A stretch of 7,067 nucleotides of DNA, from positions 1 to 7,067 of the forward strand of contig JACQAW010000386.1 in assembly GCA_016194725.1 (NCBI GenBank). The letters run 5' to 3'. Shown here one piece after another: positions 1 to 4,830 of this stretch. This DNA is from Deltaproteobacteria bacterium (GTDB lineage: Bacteria; Bdellovibrionota; UBA1018; UBA923). The first letter of the stretch is position 1. The number at the start of each line of letters is the position of its first letter. Made by a program: the position numbers and the translations under genes. Below the pieces are notes generated by a model that did not search any database, was not told the DNA's origin, and saw nothing but the letters and a program-made list of their open reading frames with translations.

Positions 1-2
1 GA

Positions 3-1850
3 CCCAAGACGCGGCTGGGCAAAATTTCAATGTCTGAGCATCGGCCCGACGGCACGGTGGATGAGCGCGACGACGTGGTTGAGGGGGTGGTGCTGGCGCG
101 CGTGGGCGAGCGCGACGAAACAGTGCTCAAGGGACTGAATGCGAAGGTCAAAGAGATCAATGAGCGTTTCCTGCCGCCTGACGTGAAAATAAAACCTTAT
201 CTCGATCGCTCCGATTTGATTCGTTTCACGACTCACACAGTGGAAGAGAACATGCTCGAGGGCATGATTCTGGTGCTCATTGTACTGCTTTTTTTTCTGG
301 GCAATTTGCGCAGCGCCTTGATTGTCGCGGTTACGATTCCCATGTCGCTTTTGATCGCGTCGATTTTACTCGACTTGAAGAACATTCCGGCAAATCTGCT
401 GTCCCTGGGCGCGCTCGATTTTGGCATGGTCGTGGACGGCGCGGTGGTGATGATCGAGAATATTTTTCGCCACAAGCAGAACCGGCGCAACCAGGGTTTG
501 GGCTCCGATGACGAGAACATGCTCGAGCTGGTCATTACGGCGGCCCGCGAGGTGGAACGCCCCATTGTTTACGCGATTGCCATCATCATATTGGCGTATC
601 TGCCCATCTTCACCCTGCAGCGTATCGAGGGACGCCTTTTTTCGCCCATGGCCTGGACCGTGGCTTTTGCGCTGCTGGGTTCGTTGCTCGTGGTTTTGAC
701 CGTGGTGCCGGTGCTGGCCGTGATTTTCATGAAGGGCGAGCTCAAGGAGTGGCACAACCCGTTCATGGGTTGGATCGAGACCAACTACCGCAAGGCGCTG
801 AGCTGGGCGCTGGCCAATAGGCCCAAAGTGGTTGGCATTTCGCTGGCAAGTTTTGCGCTGACCTTGATTCTGGCATTTGGCGGCCCCATTGGCTCGGAGT
901 TTTTGCCACACCTGGATGAAGGCAGTATCTGGGTACGCGGCACGTTGCCGCCCAGTACCTCGTATGAAACTTCGGATGCCGTGGTTAAAAAAGCGCGTGC
1001 CGTGTTCATGCGGTATCCCGAGGTGCCCATTACCGTGTGCCAGATTGGACGGCCCGATGACGGCACGGACGCCACCGGGTTTTTCAATACCGAGTGTTTC
1101 GTCGATCTGAAGCCCCATGGAAAATGGCGAAAAAAGTTTCGCACTAAAAATGACCTTATCGCGTCGATGAACGCCGAGCTAACGCAGATTCCCGGCGTGA
1201 TTTGGAATTTTTCGCAGCCCATTTCGGATGGCGCCGAGGAGATGATGTCGGGCGTTAAGGGCGCCATGGTCGTCAAGCTTTACGGCGAGGACTTGAAGAC
1301 GCTGGATCAAAAGGCGCACGAGATCAAGGAGGCCATTGGTGCGGTACGCGGCGTACAGGATTTGGGCGTATTCGAGGAGCTGGGGCAGCCCAACGTCAAC
1401 ATCGTCATCGATCGCGATACGATTTCGCGATACGGGCTCAATATCTCTGACGTGCAGGACGTGATCGAAACCGCCGTGGGCGGCAAGGTGGCCTCGGTGG
1501 TCATGGATGGCGAAAAGCGCTACGACATCGTGGTGCGCTACCAGCCGCAGCACCGCGAGACGATAGAGCAGATTCGCCACATTCAGGTTTCGACGCCCGA
1601 CGGCTACCGCGTGCCGCTTGAGAACCTGGCTGCGATCAAGGTCGAAGACGGCGCTTCGATGATTTATCGCGAAGAGAACTCGCGTTACGTCGCGGTGAAG
1701 TTCAGCGTGCGCGGACGCGACCTGGGCCGTCTTCGCGATTTTCTTCATCCTGATTCTGGTATTCGGCTCGGTGAAGTGGGCGCTGATCATCATGGTCAAC
1801 GTGGCGCTGGCCCGGGTGGGCGGGGTGCTGGCCTTGTTTTTGACGGGTAA
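3..1850 (+). CDS. Heavy-metal RND efflux pump (CzcA/HME type), 5'-truncated, frame broken at about 1727
   Basis: This is the inner-membrane proton-driven pump subunit of a tripartite metal-efflux system. The frame is open to the left edge (PKTRLGKIS... from base 3), so the ATG at 30 is internal and TM1 plus the start of periplasmic loop 1 are missing. TM2-TM3 lie around bases 240-375. TM4 carries the HME signature DFGMVVDGAVVMIEN at 417-464; its two Asp codons (417-419, 435-437) and Glu (456-458) match the proton-relay residues of CzcA-type pumps. This signature favours divalent cations (Co/Zn/Cd/Ni) over Cu/Ag. TM5-TM6 are near 565-735 and TM7 near 820-890, followed by the second periplasmic loop. 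Homology runs to VRGRDLG, ending at 1727. The remaining codons to the stop at 1850 (RLRDFLHPDS...) are out-of-frame readthrough. The rest of the pump resumes in another frame from about 1729. Family assignment is very secure; metal specificity is inference. Confidence 0.9.
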   Translation, partial: PKTRLGKISMSEHRPDGTVDERDDVVEGVVLARVGERDETVLKGLNAKVKEINERFLPPDVKIKPYLDRSDLIRFTTHTVEENMLEGMILVLIVLLFFLGNLRSALIVAVTIPMSLLIASILLDLKNIPANLLSLGALDFGMVVDGAVVMIENIFRHKQNRRNQGLGSDDENMLELVITAAREVERPIVYAIAIIILAYLPIFTLQRIEGRLFSPMAWTVAFALLGSLLVVLTVVPVLAVIFMKGELKEWHNPFMGWIETNYRKALSWALANRPKVVGISLASFALTLILAFGGPIGSEFLPHLDEGSIWVRGTLPPSTSYETSDAVVKKARAVFMRYPEVPITVCQIGRPDDGTDATGFFNTECFVDLKPHGKWRKKFRTKNDLIASMNAELTQIPGVIWNFSQPISDGAEEMMSGVKGAMVVKLYGEDLKTLDQKAHEIKEAIGAVRGVQDLGVFEELGQPNVNIVIDRDTISRYGLNISDVQDVIETAVGGKVASVVMDGEKRYDIVVRYQPQHRETIEQIRHIQVSTPDGYRVPLENLAAIKVEDGASMIYREENSRYVAVKFSVRGRDLGRLRDFLHPDSGIRLGEVGADHHGQRGAGPGGRGAGLVFDG

Positions 1851-2217
1851 TAATTTCAGTGTTTCCTCGGGTATCGGGTTTTTGGCGGTGTTCGGGGTTT
1901 CGATTCAAACGGGTGTTTTGCTCGTGACCTATATCAATCAGCTTCGGGCGCGGGGTTCTTCGATTCGTGATGCGGTGATCGAGGGCAGCATTTTGCGCCT
2001 GCGTCCGATCATGATGACGGCGCTGGTAGCCACGTTCGGGCTGCTGCCCGCGGCCTTTTCGCACGAAATCGGGTCAGACTCGCAGCGTCCGCTGGCCATC
2101 GTCATAGTCGGTGGGTTGATTACCGACTTGGTCATGGGATTTTTTCTGCTGCCAACTCTGTATTTATGGTTTGCCAGGCCCGATGATAAGCTTGGCGAAG
2201 ATGGAACTGGGGATTGA
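1771..2217 (+). CDS. C-terminal fragment of the same CzcA-type RND pump (TM8-TM12)
   Basis: This is the remainder of the efflux pump, read in frame +1 relative to the upstream part. The first available start codon is GTG at 1771, but pump-like sequence in this frame begins at about 1729 (VFAIFFILILVFGSVKWAL), which is TM8. Next come the conserved VNVALARVGG segment, NFSVSSGIGFLAVFGVS (TM10 region), the YINQLRARG loop, RLRPIMMTALVATFGLLPAA (TM11) and a TM12 ending LPTLYLWF. The C-terminus falls where CzcA proteins normally end. It has no obvious ribosome-binding site of its own and is unlikely to be an independent gene. It is the 3' part of a pump gene from which roughly 50 codons before TM8 are missing. 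The stop (2215-2217) lies 4 nt before the start of the next gene, so the promoter-proximal pump gene probably drove the downstream pair. Confidence 0.85.
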   Translation: MKWALIIMVNVALARVGGVLALFLTGNNFSVSSGIGFLAVFGVSIQTGVLLVTYINQLRARGSSIRDAVIEGSILRLRPIMMTALVATFGLLPAAFSHEIGSDSQRPLAIVIVGGLITDLVMGFFLLPTLYLWFARPDDKLGEDGTGD

Positions 2218-2221
2218 GATT

Positions 2222-2854
2222 ATGGAAATTCGAAATGTCGACGACTTGAAAATATATTTGGAATCAAAGAATCTTTCGCCAGAACGTTTTGGCAAGGAAA
2301 CGATGGTTTCGAACATGACCATCCGGCGCATGCTGCGCAAGGGGGCTGGCACGCCGATTCCCGAAAAATATCATCTTCAGTTCGACCAGCATGTGCGTTC
2401 GGCGGCCGCGGCATCCGAGGACAGCCTGACCGCGCTGGCGGCAACGATGATGCGAAATGCGAATCCGAATGGCGAGGCCGAGGGGTTCAGCTCGCTTTTG
2501 TCGGAGCTTGAGCAGTCGGGCCGAAAAGTGGACGATCTGGGCAAGCTGGAGTCCGAGGTCAAGGCCAAGCTTTTCGATTTTCGCATCGACAAGATGTTGC
2601 GCGCGCATGTGGTCAAGGTCAGCGAGGCTGTTCGTTCCAAGAAGTTTACGACCAGCCAAAAAGCGGTTTGCGCCGGGGCGCTGCTTTATCTGGTGAATCC
2701 TCTTGATCTGATTCCTGATGCGATTCCGGTCATCGGTTACCTGGACGACTTCGCGGTGCTGTCGCTGGCCGTGGCGTTTTTGGCGGGTAAAAGCGGGACG
2801 TGCGAGAAAACCGGAAAGACGGCCGCTGTAGTGGATGCGGCCACAAGCTCATGA
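2222..2854 (+). CDS. HTH-like / YkvA (DUF1232) domain protein, 210 aa
   Basis: The protein has two parts. Residues about 5-50 look like a small helix-turn-helix: LKIYLESKNLSPERFGKE, then VSNMTIRRMLRKG as a likely recognition helix, then PEKY. Residues about 145-187 are a YkvA/DUF1232 domain, recognised by ALLYLVNPLDLIPDAIPVIG followed by YLDDFAVLSLAV, the family's conserved 'sP-DLIPD-iP-iG-lDD' pattern. That family is small and membrane-associated with no settled biochemical role. A charged helical linker (residues 85-140) joins the two. I chose ATG 2222 because GGGGA at 2209-2213 sits 8 nt upstream and the pump stop ends 4 nt before it. ATG 2201 and TTG 2171 are in-frame alternatives that overlap the pump. 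The stop overlaps the next gene's ATG (ATGA). A regulatory or sensor role (DNA-binding head, membrane-associated tail) is inference only. Confidence 0.8.
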   Translation: MEIRNVDDLKIYLESKNLSPERFGKETMVSNMTIRRMLRKGAGTPIPEKYHLQFDQHVRSAAAASEDSLTALAATMMRNANPNGEAEGFSSLLSELEQSGRKVDDLGKLESEVKAKLFDFRIDKMLRAHVVKVSEAVRSKKFTTSQKAVCAGALLYLVNPLDLIPDAIPVIGYLDDFAVLSLAVAFLAGKSGTCEKTGKTAAVVDAATSS

Positions 2855-3999
2855 GAGGCCTTTTTCTGCTGGCGGTAGCGCTGGGGCAGCCCGCCATGGT
2901 CAGCGCCGGTGGCATTGAGCTGCATGCCCATCTGTTCATGAAAGAGGGCATGAGCCCCATGTTTCGCGGTGATTTTTTTGGGCCGCTCAAGGCGACTTCG
3001 TGGCGCGACCGGTTTTCCTCGCAAGCCAATCCCGAAACGCTCAATGCTTCCGGATTGCAAGTGGCGGTGGTTTCTCTTTATTCCCATCCCGTCCTGACGC
3101 TGTCGATGCGCGATTCCGTGCGCCGGCAAATAGCGCTGGCCCGGAAATTCGTGGGTGAAAACCCCGAGTGGATCCTTCCGCGCACGGCCAAAGAAGCGCG
3201 CGACGGAGTTGCCCACGGCAAACGTCTGCTGGTGCTTTCGCTGGAAGGCGCGATGGGAATTATCGAGACCGAAGAGGATTTGAAAGAGTTCGTGGATAAC
3301 TCGGGAATTCGAATCGTGACGCTGTTGCATTTGACCGACGACCTCTTTGGCGGCGTCGCGCTTTTGCGGGGCATTCTGGGTTTTGCATCGCCGATTGCGC
3401 TGGTGCGCAGCTGGTTCAGCGGCACGCGGGACGTGGATGGGGTGCTGGTCAATGGCGCCGGGCTTACCGAGAAAGGGCGCTGGATGGCGCGGGAGCTGAT
3501 CAAACGACATGTTTGGCTTGACCTTTCCCATGCCTCGGACGCTTCGCAGGCGGAGCTCGTGCCCATGCTGCGCGCGGCGGGCCAGCCCTTGCTTTATACT
3601 CACACGACGCTGCGACGGTTTTTGAGGGCCGAGCGCGGAATTACGGCTGAGCAGCTGCAAGGCGTGCGTGAGACCAAGGGGCTGCTGGGCGTGATGCCGG
3701 CAGAAGACATGTTGCTCGGTACCAATAGCGAGGGGGGCTTGACTGCGCTTTCAGCCCAGGCGCGCGAGATAGGGTTGGTGATTGGCGCGGATGGGGTGGC
3801 GATGGGCTCGGATTATAATGGGGGAGTGCAGCACCTTCACCCCTCGGTCGGAACCGGTACGTCGCTGGATCAGGAGCAGGGGCTTTGGCAGATCGGGCAG
3901 TCGGGGGATGTTTGGCGGGGTCTTAAATTAGCACCGGATCCGGTGGTTGCGCGGTTTCTTGCAGGGTGGGAAAAAGTGGATTCTACCCGGTGCCCGTGA
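2851..3999 (+). CDS. Exported M19-type (renal dipeptidase-like) metallopeptidase/amidohydrolase
   Basis: This is a 382-aa member of the amidohydrolase superfamily most like peptidase family M19 (membrane dipeptidase), which hydrolyses dipeptides with a binuclear zinc centre. Residues 1-20 (MRGLFLLAVALGQPAMVSAG) resemble a signal peptide, so the enzyme probably acts outside the cytoplasm. Likely metal and catalytic positions are H25 and H27 (ELHAHL), E132 (LSLEGAMG), H227 (WLDLSHASD), H251 (LLYTHTTLR) and D321 (MGSDYNGG). The stretch GLTEKGRWMARELIKRH before the SH motif is also M19-like. The first metal motif is HxH rather than the usual M19 HxD. The start at 2851 forms ATGA with the upstream stop and lacks a clear Shine-Dalgarno sequence, so translation is probably coupled. 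An upstream GTG (2800) would lie inside the previous gene and spoil the signal peptide. The last codons run into the short-repeat array at 3994. The exact substrate is unknown. Confidence 0.85.
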   Translation: MRGLFLLAVALGQPAMVSAGGIELHAHLFMKEGMSPMFRGDFFGPLKATSWRDRFSSQANPETLNASGLQVAVVSLYSHPVLTLSMRDSVRRQIALARKFVGENPEWILPRTAKEARDGVAHGKRLLVLSLEGAMGIIETEEDLKEFVDNSGIRIVTLLHLTDDLFGGVALLRGILGFASPIALVRSWFSGTRDVDGVLVNGAGLTEKGRWMARELIKRHVWLDLSHASDASQAELVPMLRAAGQPLLYTHTTLRRFLRAERGITAEQLQGVRETKGLLGVMPAEDMLLGTNSEGGLTALSAQAREIGLVIGADGVAMGSDYNGGVQHLHPSVGTGTSLDQEQGLWQIGQSGDVWRGLKLAPDPVVARFLAGWEKVDSTRCP

Positions 4000-4058
4000 C
4001 CCGTGACCTGTGTCCCGTGTCCTGTGATCGGTACCTGTACCTGAACCGGTACCGGTCC
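3994..4058. repeat. Degenerate tandem array: five 7-mers followed by five 6-mers
   Basis: Read in register, the bases split into CCGTGAC, CCGTGAC, CTGTGTC, CCGTGTC, CTGTGAT (3994-4028) and then CGGTAC, CTGTAC, CTGAAC, CGGTAC, CGGTCC (4029-4058), with a weaker CTGGTT after. The consensus shifts from CYGTGNC to CNGTAC. The array starts within the last codons of the dipeptidase gene and covers its stop, so it probably expanded into or replaced the gene's 3' end. It contains a perfect 12-bp palindrome (4045-4056). The pattern is directly visible; its role (transcription end structure, protein site, or slippage product) is unknown. Confidence 0.7.
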
Positions 4059-4067
4059 CTGGTTTTT
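4044..4067 (+). terminator. Possible weak intrinsic terminator of the left operon
   Basis: AACCGG (4044-4049) can pair with CCTGGTT (4058-4064) with one bulged T, leaving an 8-nt loop, and a run of five Ts follows at 4063-4067. It lies 45 nt past the dipeptidase stop, where the plus-strand unit should end before the convergent minus-strand genes. The stem is short and the T-run overlaps the stem base, so this is only a candidate. The alternative self-complementary fold of the 12-bp palindrome would compete with it. Confidence 0.3.
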
Positions 4068-4070
4068 GAA

Positions 4071-4092
4071 GGGATTAATGGGATGGGTTGGG
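4071..4092 (+). other. G-quadruplex motif in convergent intergenic region
   Basis: Four GGG tracts (4071-4073, 4080-4082, 4085-4087, 4090-4092) are separated by loops ATTAAT, AT and TT, which satisfies the standard G3+N1-7 rule. The motif is on the plus strand immediately after the candidate terminator and spans the last in-frame stop of the minus-strand fragment (4075-4077). Formation and function are not shown by sequence alone. Confidence 0.5.
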
Positions 4093-4345
4093 TGGTACTG
4101 CCGGCTTCGGCGGCCCCAAAATCAGAGACTCACAAAATCCAACCCTTGTTCCCCGAAACGCATCAACCAGTCGCATGAACTTGTCCTTGATATTGAACCG
4201 TTCATCGTAGGCGACCTTCACGATACCAACAGCGCCCAGCACGTAATACGTATAGTCGACCCAGCCGCCCGAAGGAAAAAGCAGGTTGACGTTCTTGCCG
4301 AACGCGTACGTGACGTTAAAGATGGAGTTGCCCGAGCAGGCCGTC
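4075..4345 (-). pseudogene. Unrecognised coding-like fragment, out of frame behind the aspartic protease
   Basis: Downstream of the protease stop, another minus-strand frame looks coding from about 4345. It reads GNSIFNVTYAFGKNVNLLFP, then GGWVDYTYYVLGAVGIVKVAYDERFNIKD and then KFMRLVDAFRGTRVGF, ending near 4145. Codons there are rich in G/C at the third position and the residue mix is that of a folded protein. The tail after that (CESLILGPPKPAVPPNPSH) looks like readthrough into intergenic DNA, with a stop at 4075-4077. No start codon with a ribosome site precedes it, and the frame's extension above 4345 is a shadow of the protease. It is either the rest of the protease gene after a frameshift (it does not resemble the expected last strands of that fold) or the 3' end of a different gene joined by a deletion. 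I do not recognise the family. Confidence 0.45.
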
Positions 4346-4783
4346 GATCGGCTGCTGAAAGGTGCGGGACACGTCCCACATGTCCGAAACAACAACGCGG
4401 TGGTCGCGAAACAAGTGCGTGCCTACTTGCAAGTTTGCCTTTCCCCAGCGCGAGTCGTCGCCGGAGATTCCCGATCCTTTGCCGACGTTGACGGGCCGGT
4501 GCAGTTCGCGAAAATCGAGGCCCACGATCCGGGGATCGAGAATCGTGCGGCTTGAGCCGGTATCGAGAATCATTACCGCCGGTTTCTTGTTGACCTCCAC
4601 CTTGACAAGAATGGCGGCGAATTTGGGGTGGAGATCGAACCCGACTGCGATGCCATCACCGGAAGGGGCTGAGGCTGTCTTTTCCTGGGTTCCAGGCGGC
4701 TGAGAATTGTTCTGCCCGTAGCTGGAGGAGCTAAGAGCCAGGAAAGCTCCCAAGAGCACGCGAGTTGGAAGTTGATAAGCCAT
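4316..4783 (-). CDS. Exported retropepsin-like (clan AA) aspartic protease, C-terminally truncated
   Basis: The product begins with a signal peptide (MAYQLPTRVLLGAFLALSSSSYG, cleavage near Q). A low-complexity linker and a retropepsin-like domain follow. The catalytic motif is MILDTGSSRTILDP (D-T-G-S); the second hydrophobic-Gly motif is IDGLLGQ, after which three odd residues (LHL) and a stop occur at 4316-4318. Single-domain proteases of this kind normally continue for some 25-40 residues with a helix and a final strand, so this one is probably broken by a frameshift or deletion. These domains work as dimers in retroviruses; bacterial exported versions are poorly characterised. I chose ATG 4783 because AGGGA (complement of 4793-4797) lies 9 nt upstream. 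ATG 4792 is in frame but touches that same AGGGA, which is too close. The gene follows the repeat protein by about 40 nt on the same strand with no visible terminator, so they may be co-transcribed. Confidence 0.7.
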   Translation of the reverse strand: MAYQLPTRVLLGAFLALSSSSYGQNNSQPPGTQEKTASAPSGDGIAVGFDLHPKFAAILVKVEVNKKPAVMILDTGSSRTILDPRIVGLDFRELHRPVNVGKGSGISGDDSRWGKANLQVGTHLFRDHRVVVSDMWDVSRTFQQPIDGLLGQLHL

Positions 4784-4830
4784 CCTGGCCATTCCCTGAG
4801 GTTGGCCCGTGCGCGCGAGGAAGATGTCCG

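Noticed and set aside
366..1118. Minus-strand open frame (250 codons) opposite the RND pump
   Set aside because: The opposite strand carries unmistakable pump sequence and this frame has shadow-like His/Gln/Arg composition.
1720..1775. Programmed ribosomal frameshift in the pump gene
   Set aside because: No slippery heptamer is seen, and about 50 family-conserved residues are missing at the junction, which a frameshift would not cause.
2737..3660. Long minus-strand open frame (307 codons) opposite the dipeptidase
   Set aside because: It is antisense to a gene with clear M19 motifs; its translation is His/Arg/Gln-rich with no recognisable domain, typical of a shadow frame in GC-rich DNA.
3994..4058. 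CRISPR-like array
   Set aside because: Units are 6-7 nt, contiguous and degenerate, with no spacers and no cas-like gene nearby.
4100..4111. Hairpin GCCG-GCTT-CGGC as terminator of the minus-strand genes
   Set aside because: The stem is only 4 bp and is not followed by a T-run on either strand.
4066..4555. Overlapping plus-strand open frames across the protease region
   Set aside because: The minus strand holds the signal peptide and DTGS motif; the plus-strand translations show no domain and are rich in Arg.
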